DNA of 64,000 nt, from the NCBI GenBank assembly GCA_964035575.1, contig OZ037863.1, positions 102,001-166,000 of the forward strand. Reading direction: 5' to 3'. Of the stretch, positions 9,827 to 20,176 are shown piece by piece. A program made the position numbers and the translations under genes. Numbering within the stretch: the stretch's first letter is position 1; each line of letters opens with the position of its first letter. The DNA is from Rhynchopus sp. YZ270_cl-10. Lineage: Eukaryota; Euglenozoa; Diplonemea; Diplonemida; Diplonemidae. Below the pieces are notes generated by a model. The model was not told the DNA's origin and did no database searches. It saw only the letters and a program-made list of their open reading frames with translations.

Positions 9827-12625
9827 TCATGTTAACTTTTCGAGGCGGAGGGCGCTCCTCGTCTTTGCCTTGAGGAAGCCTTGCAGGGAGGAGCCACTCT
9901 GCCCACGGCCGCTGAGGCTGCTGTGCTCGCTGCTCGCGAGGGAGTCGACGGTTTTGAAGGGGGGCTCCTCGTTCCAGTTGCAGGCTTCGTCCTCCTCTGC
10001 GACCTTCTGCATGAGTCGGCTGCGTGCGACGGACTCCATAGACAGCTCGTAGGCAGGTACAATGCCGTGCCCACGCACGACGTACTCATCCATGAATGGA
10101 CGCAGACACATTTTCTTGCCACACGTCCACTTCGTCACATCGTCGCACAAACTCGAGTACACCGCCTGCATGCCTTCGTCCTTCGCAGTCGCAGCCAGCA
10201 TCCAGGACACATTCACGCATTCCCCAGAGACAGTGTGAAAGCGTTGCTGGTGCGCACCGACGGCCCCACAGTGGACAGGGCCCGAGCAGAGTCCGAAGAC
10301 AGGGAAGACCTCCTCCCCGCTCTTGAAGGCCCAGAGATAGGAGGCGCGCTTGGCAAGGCAGACAAAGCGGAAGGCATTTTCGACATGCGTCGCGTCGGGC
10401 TTCGTTGTGTTCCATCCGACCATCAGCGAGTTGCCGAGCACCACGCCGAGGCGGCCAGAGGTGCGTTCGAGACACGTCGTGCACGTCGACATCGCGGTGC
10501 TGAGGACCGCCATGGGGTCCTCGTCCTCTGGTGCGAACACCTCCATGCGGCCCACTGTAGCACACGGCGTCGTTGTTGTGTCATTTAAACGGTGCACGAG
10601 ACGCTGCACGGTTGCTGGGGTCTGTGTCGCTGAGACCCTGCGGTTTGGGTTCACTGGAGACTTCAGCATCTCCATGGTGCTCCCACGCGACATCGTGCTG
10701 GAACGTGGACTGGTGCATGGCGAGACGGAGAGCTTCTTGCCTGCAAAGCTGCGCATAGACCGCCACTGCTCGACTGGGGTGCTGGAGGCGCTTAAGGGGT
10801 TGCGTGACGTCTGCAGGTCCGACGTACGTGAGGAGCTCATGCGCACATTGCGGCGCTGTGTGATGAGCATGCGTATGTGCTCCTCACGCCGCCGTAGTGA
10901 CGCCGGTAGCAGCAGGTACACCTCTGCAGGGTCCATGCCCGGCAGGCTTGTGAGGCCCAGCTTCATCACAACGTGGTCCATCAAGGTGTTGGTGCACGTC
11001 TTCGCATGCTTCGCAGAGGTGACCACAACGGTGGAGGTGCCCAGCTCCGCTACCTCTGGCATAGGCGGGATGACCAGGCTGTGCTCCAGGTTCATCGCAT
11101 CCCCAATTATCTGCGTGCTTACAGACGTCTCCAGGGACGATTCCGAAGTGAGTGCCTCTGCCTTGGTACGGAATGCGTTGCTGTCGTACACCTCACGGCA
11201 CACAGCGACACTGCCGGGGACACAGGTACCCTCCAGGCGTGCAGCTTTGTTCACGGTGTGGCCGTAGAAGTCGGAACGCCCTGTGACACTGTTGGTGACC
11301 TGCGACAGAGGTCCATGGTCAATACCGATGCGCACCTGGATGCCACCCCACGTGCCTGTCGCGTCCTGCCCGCAGTTCGGAGAGCTGAACAACTCGATAG
11401 GCCACTTCGCAGTGAGCAGCTGCTCGTGGACGAGAAACCCGAAGTTGACCGCCGTCTGCACCTGCTCGAAGGCGACCATGAAAGAGTCGCCTATGGTCTT
11501 CACCTCAAACCCCTGCAGCCAGTCAATCACCTCACGGATGATCGAGTCGTGCATCTGCAAACAGAACTTCATCACGTCGGGTGTTTTCTCCCACAGCACC
11601 GTCGACCCTTTGATGTCTGTGAACACTATTGACCCCTCAGTGTTCTTCCACACTGGTGCACGCAGGACTGCGGGCCTCGCGCTCAGACTTGCGGAGAAGT
11701 TCTCGAGGAGGTCGCATTGGCCGTCTCTGTCTTCGTCCTCTAGCTGCTCGAGCACGACCTCTGGGAGGTACTGCTTGCAGATGCCTATGGTGTGCACGAC
11801 GTGCACCAGCAGTGCGTACAGCTCTGGTGGGATGTCCATTTCGGCGGTCTCTACGGGTTCGGCAGCGGTGTTGGTCTCCGCAGCGGTGTTGCCCTCCTGT
11901 GTACGCACCGCGGCAGCAGGATTTATCGCACCCAACAGCGCGTCGGCCTCCTCCAAACGAAAGAACGACAGCAAACGCAGCAGCTCTGCAGACACCTCCC
12001 GCACAGCTGCGTCCTGCACCCCTGCTGCCTGCAGGTCTGCCTTGCACGACATCGCAAAGACAAGCTCTAAGCATATCACAACGATCGGCAGCACTGCGGT
12101 GTGCACATGGTCCGGAAACGTATCGCACGGAAGAGATGAACACGACGTCCGTTCCGCCACATCAAGCAGCCCAAACCGGAACAAATCCTCAACCTGCAGC
12201 ACCACTGCGACCACCAACACCGCAACAGAGATGACCCGAGCCCCAAGCACACCCACCTCTGTGCACATCAGCACCTTAGCCGCAAAGCAGTACACCACCC
12301 ACAATCGACCCAAACCTAACGCCATGAAGTGGACGTCCAGCAGCGCACACCCAAGCAACAGACAGGTCACAGAGACTGCGAGCGCAAAGGGCGTACGGTG
12401 CGACGTATTCCACAGATAGACTGCACTGACCGCTAAGAGTGTGCACAAGAGCGCGCATGTCACCACGCCGTATGTGTTACCAGAGGCTGCCGACTGTACA
12501 CACTCTGCAACAACAAATACCGCAAACGACGCAGAGAACACATACAGTAAGCTGGTGCGGATGCTGCCACCATCCCTGCCATCGTTTTTGCTTCCAATCC
12601 CAAGCAAGTTACAAACACAGCACAT
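9827..12625 (-). CDS. Six-TM class III adenylate cyclase with two catalytic-type domains
   Basis: This 932-aa membrane cyclase should make cAMP from ATP. The first ATG is at 12625; the frame is open upstream but only through non-ATG codons. Residues about 25-190 hold six hydrophobic segments. The first cyclase domain (about 329-485) has FTDIKGST with metal Asp337, EVKTIGDS with adenine-contacting Lys376 and second metal Asp380, and DFYGHTVNKAARLEG with Asp452, Asn459 and Arg463. The Lys/Asp pair predicts ATP rather than GTP. Wording such as STVLWEKTPDVM and EVKTIGDSFMVA resembles trypanosomatid receptor-type cyclases. A second, degenerate domain (about 710-870) keeps GxxxGxVG and VNVSW but has lost the metal Asp residues and the Arg. 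This suggests a C1/C2 arrangement or homodimer of C1 with a regulatory C2. A Ser/Thr-rich linker separates them. Activity is inferred from the motifs. Confidence 0.92.
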   Translation of the reverse strand: MCCVCNLLGIGSKNDGRDGGSIRTSLLYVFSASFAVFVVAECVQSAASGNTYGVVTCALLCTLLAVSAVYLWNTSHRTPFALAVSVTCLLLGCALLDVHFMALGLGRLWVVYCFAAKVLMCTEVGVLGARVISVAVLVVAVVLQVEDLFRFGLLDVAERTSCSSLPCDTFPDHVHTAVLPIVVICLELVFAMSCKADLQAAGVQDAAVREVSAELLRLLSFFRLEEADALLGAINPAAAVRTQEGNTAAETNTAAEPVETAEMDIPPELYALLVHVVHTIGICKQYLPEVVLEQLEDEDRDGQCDLLENFSASLSARPAVLRAPVWKNTEGSIVFTDIKGSTVLWEKTPDVMKFCLQMHDSIIREVIDWLQGFEVKTIGDSFMVAFEQVQTAVNFGFLVHEQLLTAKWPIELFSSPNCGQDATGTWGGIQVRIGIDHGPLSQVTNSVTGRSDFYGHTVNKAARLEGTCVPGSVAVCREVYDSNAFRTKAEALTSESSLETSVSTQIIGDAMNLEHSLVIPPMPEVAELGTSTVVVTSAKHAKTCTNTLMDHVVMKLGLTSLPGMDPAEVYLLLPASLRRREEHIRMLITQRRNVRMSSSRTSDLQTSRNPLSASSTPVEQWRSMRSFAGKKLSVSPCTSPRSSTMSRGSTMEMLKSPVNPNRRVSATQTPATVQRLVHRLNDTTTTPCATVGRMEVFAPEDEDPMAVLSTAMSTCTTCLERTSGRLGVVLGNSLMVGWNTTKPDATHVENAFRFVCLAKRASYLWAFKSGEEVFPVFGLCSGPVHCGAVGAHQQRFHTVSGECVNVSWMLAATAKDEGMQAVYSSLCDDVTKWTCGKKMCLRPFMDEYVVRGHGIVPAYELSMESVARSRLMQKVAEEDEACNWNEEPPFKTVDSLASSEHSSLSGRGQSGSSLQGFLKAKTRSALRLEKLT

Positions 12626-14554
12626 TGTGTGAAACGCAGCTGACACATGCAATGTTCGTCTGGAAGGTGAAATGTATGAAGGGGGGAGAGGAATGGGTGT
12701 AAAAAGAGAGATGATCTATTTTGAATAAAATTGTGTTGGTGCAGCGGTTGCCACCTCATCCCCTAAAGGTTGTTGATGTTGCAAATCTGTGGAAACAGAG
12801 CAAAATCCGCGTTTTTTTTTTCCCCTTCTTTCTTTTTTTTTTGCTCCATTGCGGAGATTTTGGATTTGGAGCCTATTTAAGATTAACGGTGTGGGGAATT
12901 TTTTTTGGTTCACATGGTGACCAAGTACCCCGAATAACATGCTAAATGACATGCTTACCGGCTGTACCGGGAACAGAACATATCATGTTGTACGGGTCAC
13001 CGCCTTCTCGTGATAGTCACATTCAAAAAACGCACTCCGTTGACTCTAAAAACGGGGAGTAAAGAGCGGAACAGGGGGAAATATGTGGGGATTGGTTTTG
13101 TCGATCGCTTCCCCACCCCAAAGAAACCTTGGGAGATGGAAGCTGTCCTGTTGTCTAAAGGAGAATGTGAGGCCATGTACCACAGGGCGACAAGACCACC
13201 TTCTTTCAAGAACAAAGTGAAGTTATTAATGCAGGCACCTCCGACTGACCCACGTACGATGCCAGCCATCCGGATGAAAGCACAAGTACCCTGCGGCCAA
13301 CAACAGAAGATGTAAAAAGGAAACCTAATGACTGGCCCGTACCGTAAGAGAACGAGGGCGGTTCACAACCGCTCGACAGCCGGCGGCCCACCTTCCGTTG
13401 AAGAGTTGTGAGCTTACAGGTACTGCAGTTCGCTGCACCCAACGCTTGATGCACGATAGTCTACACAAGAGAGCAGAAACCCAAAAACACAAAAAGGGGT
13501 GGGCGGGGGGGTCACAACATCTCTCTCTTGGCGCCCCATGCTGTACCGACAGTTGGGCCTCACCCTTTCTCTTAGGGATATACATGGACGTCCTTACAGG
13601 CAGCACACCGTAACCCAAAGGCGTGGCAGAGAGACTCCGTAGAGCGACTCTGGCCTGACCGCTGGCCATTTATGCTCCGGGTGCGAGCACCCATCATAGA
13701 ACAAAATAGAACGTTGCCTTCAGGACACAATGGTAAGTGGGGGGGGGGAAAGAATTTTTTTCGTTTGGTCGCGACGCAAGCTAATGAAAAAATGTGTATT
13801 TCTTTTTCTGTCAATCACAAGCAATATAGAGTCAGAGCACGGCACAGTGACCTGCGCCCCGTTCACAGAGAACTTCACCTCTTGTGATGAAGGTCACACA
13901 CGCCAGGTGTACACCGACGTTGAGGTACAGTGCAGTGTGCTGTGGACATAGACGTACAGACGACAGAGGTCTTTGCTGAGTACCAGGTACATCCGTTCTT
14001 CAATCCACTTACCGGCGGTGTGGCATGACAACGTGCCCGCCTTTCAGGACACTGCACTGCCGAAGCACTGCCGGCTCCGTGCACGACGACATTGTACCTA
14101 CGATGCACGAAGACTCTGCCACAGAAGTAGTAGCTACTGCAGTCGTTTCTGTTTCCTACTCAATATTGCCAAGACCTTTGTATTCAAAAAAAAGAGGGGA
14201 AAAAGGAAAAAAGGAAAAAAGGAAAAAGGTAAATAAGATGAGCCAATATAAAAAAAGGCTGCTTTCCGATGACCACATTGCAAAACGGCGACGTGGCGTT
14301 TTTTTTTTTTTTACGCAAAAAAAAAAGGGTAACTGACAAACTTTCACTCCTCCCCCTGGGAACAGGGAACAGGAACACCTTTAAGAACCGCCCCCCCTCC
14401 ACCCACCCCCACCCCTACCGACACTACTCCGTAATAGGCTAAACCATTCTTTTTGCTTCCGCAGCTGCTCGCCGGTACCATACCTTCCCTATGTTGAAGT
14501 GCGCGACACTGACACACCAAAAGCATTTTTGTATCAGACAAAAAGTCTCCGATG
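12626..14554. other. Intergenic region holding a decayed dispersed repeat
   Basis: No convincing gene. A short pyrimidine tract followed by CAG at 12660-12662 lies 35 bp before the cyclase ATG and resembles a splice acceptor. The part from 13218 to about 13700 matches pieces of other intergenic regions in this window and is annotated separately. Long A and T runs occur at 12810-12842 and 14185-14330. Confidence 0.55.
13218..13700. repeat. Degenerate dispersed repeat, longest copy in window
   Basis: Four blocks recur elsewhere in intergenic DNA. 13218-13285 matches 37448-37515 (shared CCTCCGACTGACCCAC and GATGCCAGCCATC). 13382-13420 matches 55488-55522 (GAAGAGTNGTGAGCT). 13433-13560 matches 47908-48020 (GCTGCACCCAACGCTT, then CACAA..ATCTCTCTC and GCTGTACCGACA). 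13608-13695 matches 40400-40490 (TAACCCAAAGGCGTGGCAGA and its variant). The order suggests one element of about 500 bp whose other copies are fragments. No coding capacity or terminal structure is visible, so the class is unknown. Confidence 0.6.
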
Positions 14555-17500
14555 TTAGAGCTCCTCGTGTTTCCAGGAGTATGCTTGCGAGAACTTCCGT
14601 CCGTGGACGCTTCTGGGTGACTCGATCATGCCGAAGGTGCCGCAGGTGGAGCGGCTAGCGGTGCTCTCCCTTCGCCGTGTGACGCTGTTGGCATGGTGGT
14701 ATGAGAGGCTGGTCCTGCTGTCACGGTGGCGACTGTGCGGGATGCTCTGTCTGCTGTGTCTGCTGTGCCTGCTGTACCGGCTCTCCCCACGAGAGAAGCT
14801 CTCCCGTCGCAGTGCGTCCCCTCCAAGCACGTTGAAGCTGTCCTGACGCACACGAGGCTTCTCGCGTTCCTCCTTGAGTAACCCCTCCAGGGCACACACC
14901 AGTGCAGCAGACGCAGCGCCAGCATAGCGTTCCACAGAGGCACGTACCATCTGAAAGATGTGTTGAGTAAGAAAAGCTGTAGAGATGGACCCTAAAAACC
15001 AGATATTGGTCAGGTCCCTTTTTTGGATTTGTAGAATATGAAAAAAAAAAATGCCGATACTCTGTATCGGGTGTGGAGGTCACATCTTGATAAGTAGAGA
15101 GACGCAGCCACTGTATGAGGCAAAAGGTTTGTCAAATAAACCTTTTTAAAATAATCATGATTGTGACATACGCGTCTGACCTTCCGCGGCAGTGCGACCT
15201 CTCTGCCCTGGTGCGGTATCGCCTCCGGTGCTGCTAAGACTTCAGTCGACCCTGCCGAACTCTTGCGGAAGCTCCCCACCGGTGAGGGCACTCCTTGCTC
15301 TTCTGCCCATGGTGCGAACTCCTTGTCGAAGACCTTTGGTGAGCCGCGTGGGGACGCTGGGCCCGCACCGTTGTCGAGCATGCTGCGCGAACTCATCGCG
15401 TTTGCAAAGCGACCGTGCGCGACAAGCCCTGTCTCGCCTCCCCCGCCCCCTCCCGACGCACCCTGGTTGCGTGCCTTCTTGCTCACCGCACCCACGTTCA
15501 GCGTCGACGCTACAAGCTGTCTTGTATCCACCTTTTTATCTTCATTACGAAACCCCATCGCGCTGGGGACACGTGTCAACGCAACACCACTGCTGCTGCC
15601 ACCGCCAAGATTTACACCCACGCCAAGCGTGCTACTGCTGCCGGTCTCTGCTGTCTCTGCTAGCGAACTCCGCAGGTGAGGGTGTGGGATCGGTAGCATC
15701 TGCGGGGCAGACGATTGGGTTTCACTGAAGCTTCCTCCGCGTTCCGTGCTGTCTGTGATCGGAGTGGCGAAGACGTCGATGCTTGGCGCCGACCACGCCG
15801 CAGTCGTGGTAGTCATGATGCTGGGCGGCTTCACACCGGGCGAGCCTTGTTCTGAGGTGCCGGCATCAAAACTCGGTCTGTGAGCCTTCGCCTCCTTGGG
15901 TGCTTGTATCTCAAGGGTGGGCGTACCAACGCTGGCTTCATCATGATTGGGGACGCTTGCAACAGCGCCAGGCAACGACATGGTCACTGCGCAGGAGATG
16001 GTGGGGATGCTTTTGGAGCGGCTCTCGTCTTCGGGGACCACGCTTCGCTTTGCTCGCGGGCTGTCGGGATGCAAGGAGCACCGCGGGCTTAATGGGCGTG
16101 CTGTTTTGTGCCAGCAGGCGCCACGCAGCTCACCTGAGGTGTAGCTCGCTTCGAACACCTCACGGATAGCCTGCTTCAGCTCTGCTGAGCAGTGCATTGC
16201 GTAGATGAAGTCTTCTGTTCGCAGGTAGAGCACACGGCAGAAGCTGAGAGCCTTCACCGAGACAGGGCTGACGTGTTTGCCGATGAGCACGTGGTCACCT
16301 AGACATGCCGCACGGGAGAGCGTTGCGACGTGGCAGCTTTCGTCGCCTGTATTGGAAAAGACATCCAACAGGCCGTGGCTGAGGAAGTATATGCGCGCCA
16401 TGCACTCCCCGGAGAGAATGAGCAGCTCCTCTGGACACAGCTCTACAGACGTCAGCGACGCAGCCAGCGTAAGCTTGCTTGTTGCTGGCGCCTCCCGCAG
16501 GAGGGGCACCTCTGAGAGAAAGGCCGACTTCAGGTACAACTGCATATTTTCCCCCACAGAGTCGGGAACACGTGTCAGTGTTTCTTCGACTGCGGCAGGG
16601 TCATTGCGGTTGAGAATGTTCTGCGCTTGGTACCCAAGCACGTCTTTGTAGAATTCCGTTGGAAGGTCGTATTTCTTAAGCTCGAAGACGGTGCGGATCA
16701 TGACACCCTGCTTGTCGACGGAGGTGGACTGGATGATAATGGTCAGCATTCCTACGATAGCACCGTTGCCGATCACGCCGCCGAAGCAGATCGCCATCGC
16801 GAAAAACTTTTTCGCGGTGGTGTCAACCGCGACGTCGCCGTAGCCCACAGCCTGGAGGGTGTAGAGCACGTAGTAGAGCCCGGTGAGGTAGTCTGTTTCG
16901 CGTCCGTTGAGAATGATCCAGATGCACACAGAGAGGTGCAAGACGAAGGCCACGCAGAGCACCGTTTGGAAGACGGGAACGAAGCTGAAGAAAAACCGTA
17001 GATGCGTCGAATCGATGAGCGACTGTGGCGACGTCGGGAACAGCCGCCGCAGCTGCAGCACCCTCAGCAGCCTAAGGTGCGACACCAGAAACACCGCAAG
17101 CCCTGCCCCCTCGCATTCGCTGCTCTCCACCGCATAGGCCGTCTCGTTGCCGAAGGACACAAACGAAAACACCGGCCCCGTATCACAGTGCAATATCGCG
17201 TACAACACCAAATCAAAAGGCATCGCACTCATCGCATCTGTCAACACTCGTGTGTCCTTTGTGTACAGCGTGTTGACCTCCCAGAGGGCAAGCCTGCGCA
17301 GCTCTGTTTGTATCCATAAGGAAACCTTTTCGCGGGGTGTCTTCTCTTTGGGAACGGCCTGCATAACAGACGCAAGCGAGCGCCGTGTACGGCGTTGGGC
17401 CTCCATCGGGAGGCGTGGCGGCGGCATGGTCATTTTGGTGGGGAAGGCCTGTTCGAGCTCGGCAGGCTTGCTGCGTGGGCTGCGTCCTTGGGTGGTCTGC

Positions 17501-18294
17501 ACCATGCTGAGAATCTCCAAGTTTTCCATACTGCTTGCCTTGCTGTTCTGTCCGCTCACCGGCTGGCTCACCGGCTGGCTTATTGGTTGAGAATGATATT
17601 CAAACACAGCGTCCGTATCAACCTCATCAACCGCACTTACCGCAGTCTCGACACCTTGCGTATCTAGCAACCCTGCTAAATAAAAGCACAACCTCTTCCA
17701 CACCCCAGCCACATGCACACCACGTGCACGCTGTATGGCCTTCTGCTGCGACTCTTCTGCATACGAAAGCGTTTTGTACGAAACCAACATATCCACAGAC
17801 AACACCGTGCTCGCCAAGGCGTGCAGCACCCTCACCCCATACGGCAGCAGCTCGAGGGGATGGGTGTACCAGAAGGCGATGATTGAGGCGAAGTAAAATA
17901 TGGCGGCAAGGACGAGGCATTTCCAGAGCCGCACCGCGCGGTCGTCGGGGAGGAAGCAGGAGCGTCCTCTTATATGCGCGAGGCATTCGTTTGTTGCGTT
18001 TGATTTGTTGATGACCTTGAGACGGCTTGACTCTTTGTAGAGACGGAGGAAGGTCATGAACTCTGACCGTTCAATTTCCCCAGATTCGTCCGCATCCATG
18101 CAGTTCAGCAGCTGAAGCACCTCCTCGTCCGACAGAATCGCGCCCATATACGCCAAGATCTGCAGCAACTCATCATAGTCAATACACCCGCTTTTGTCCC
18201 TATCGAACATGTCAAAAAGGCTGTTGCATAAGTCCACCTCACGGTCGGTGAGCCCCAGCTTCAGCTCGTCCCCGTCTGCTGCGGGAAGGAACAT
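14555..18294 (-). CDS. EF-hand, voltage-sensor-type K+ channel with cyclic-nucleotide-binding fold
   Basis: Two exons, 18294-15172 and 14950-14555, give 1,172 aa; the 221-bp phase-0 intron starts GTATGT and ends TTTCAG. Two canonical EF-hand loops (DRDKSGCIDYDE, residues 31-42; DADESGEIERSE, 67-78) precede a six-TM channel. S1 is near 121-145, a positive S4-like segment (HLRLLRVLQLRRLF) near 406-419, and the pore has TLQAVGYGDVA with GYGD at 484-487, predicting K+ selectivity. An unusually long acidic/Ser-rich insert (about 200-340) sits in the S2-S3 region. A CNBD-like fold follows (about 595-710), but the phosphate-binding cassette reads LGDHVLIGKHVSPVSV, without the usual Arg, so ligand binding is doubtful. 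The long C-tail is Ser/Pro/Gly-rich, ending in exon 2 with Arg/Ser/His-rich sequence. Direct Ca2+ sensing is inferred from the EF-hands. The second exon is supported by splice sites, not homology. Confidence 0.85.
14951..15171 (-). other. Intron in the K+ channel gene
   Basis: GTATGT at the 5' end, TTTCAG at the 3' end, with TTACTCAAC as a possible branch site. It is phase 0. Read through instead, the first exon would end after a Phe/Lys-rich tail typical of intronic AT-rich sequence, whereas splicing joins a basic, Ser-rich reading frame. Confidence 0.75.
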
Positions 18295-20176
18295 CGTAAA
18301 GGAGAGATAAAAACCTTAGGTGATGCAAGCCTAAGCCTCGTTGTCAGAACACCCCCTCAGAGGGAAGGATTACCGGAGCGAAATGCCATGGGTCGCAGAG
18401 AGGGTCGAAGAAGGACCGTAATGCCATAGCCTCCGCCGGCAGTGCCGGTGCATAGGTGTGGTCCAGTGGCTTGGGTGTTGGAGAGGGGAGGGGAGGAGAG
18501 GGGTGCTAGTTTGGCAGGAGGAACCCAAAAAAGGTGTTCTGTGTGTTTCAAATGGGGCTGGGTATGGTGTGTTTCCTGTGGGGTGATGTTGATTTGTTTG
18601 AACTCTGTAAAAAAAAAAAGTTGCCTTGAAATACAACCCTTTCGTGACCTCACTAAAGGGGCTATTGAAGCGAGCCCCAGGAGGAGTTGGGGAATGCAAG
18701 AAATGCGCAGCAAGAAGTTGCGCGAAAGCGCAGCCAAAGTCGTGGAAGGAAGAGTGAAGAAGAGGTGGAAGGAGAAATAGACGGGTGGTCAAAGGTGCTG
18801 ATGCAGCCACGTACAATGGATGACAGGAGGATGAAAGGCACAACAGGAAGTCTCTGCTTGCCAAGGCAGAGCAGCGGGAGTAGCTTCATCACGGCTGCGC
18901 AGACCTACTGCACCGCAAGGGTGCGTGCCTCGCGTGTGGCAGCACCCTGCACTGCGTTGTGAAAGACATTGAGAAAAGGTCAGAGCACGTACGCTTTAGG
19001 ATTAGTTACTTTTGGCCTTCAGTGGTCTTTTTATTCAATAGGCTAGTTAAACAACGAAAGGTGGGGCACCACTCAAATGAAATAAACACAACACTAATGG
19101 TGGACAGGAAACAACAAAACACGGTTTAAACTGTGTAATTAAGTATTAAGCATGTCGTTGAAAACATGCGCAGAAAATCTCAAATATTCTCTATTTCAGG
19201 TGGCCAGGTAACGCTAGGGGAGGCTAACGCATCGAGGATTTAGGCTCGCTTAGGGTGGCGCGACTCAGACTGCCTGTGGCAGCAAAGGTGTAATAACTGA
19301 AAGTAGAATTCGCATTGCATTGTGGAGTGGGAGAGGGACATGAACACTTGCTCGCAATGGGACACAACACGCTTCGTTGTAACTCTCCCCATCCATGACT
19401 CTGTAAAGAGAACAGGGCATACACGATGTTAGTACTGTGGTGTGTGTGGTCAGAAGGAAGAAGGGCTGGGTAGGGGGTTCGGAAACATCACATGAGCGTG
19501 CTATTGCTGTCATGCACAAAAGAGTGGTAATTGTTGACACACAGTCCTGCACCTGATTCGACCTACTTCACAACTTCTTCAAGATTGCTTTCTGTGTCCG
19601 TGACACCAACTCCTTGCTCTACCTTCGAGAGGTGGGTGGCAGGGGATCCATTCCTGGACCATGCCGTTCACCTCACACCGCTCTTTCCTTTTGGGGCTTT
19701 CTTCACCCACGTCTTCGGACCTGAGCACCCAATTGAATTGCAGGATCAATGGAAACAGCATAGTTCAGGCAATAGAACGACGTTGTTTCGCGCTGCCTGC
19801 TCGTCACCACTGTGGTTACCCTTCAGCAGCATTTCTTCCTTGGGAACAATAATGGACTTATTACTATGACTGTTGCACACTTGCCTGCTTTAGTGTACCC
19901 GGGGATGAGCTTCACTATCCAGAATTAGGAACTTAGGAACCTTGCTGAGGGAGCCATGCACGACAAAAGCTCTGTCTCATTGTTTTGAACGACTTACCAC
20001 TCTTACGCACTCAAAAAGAATATTTCACAATTATTGAAGAATAACCGACATGATACCTCAACTGCAGCACGTCTGAAAATAAAAAATAAATACCCCGCTG
20101 TGGCAAATAGGCGATTGGGAAGCAGATGCTCAACACACAGGAACAACAGTCAGCAGCGCCACCACGTTGCTGCACA
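18295..20176. other. Intergenic region, no gene seen
   Basis: No convincing gene. Scattered A/T runs and degenerate repeat fragments are present. The segment near 19893-19920 (ACCCGGGGATGAGCTTCAC) resembles 27197-27216 (ACCCGAGGATGAGCTCCAC), another small dispersed-repeat match. Confidence 0.5.

Noticed and set aside
11283-12419. Plus-strand open frame of 378 codons
   Set aside because: Antisense shadow of the adenylate cyclase; Ser/Thr/Arg-rich with no domain.
13010-13315. Plus-strand frame of 101 codons in the cyclase-channel spacer
   Set aside because: Its second half is the dispersed repeat shared with 37448-37515, where the frame is not kept, so it is unlikely to be a gene.
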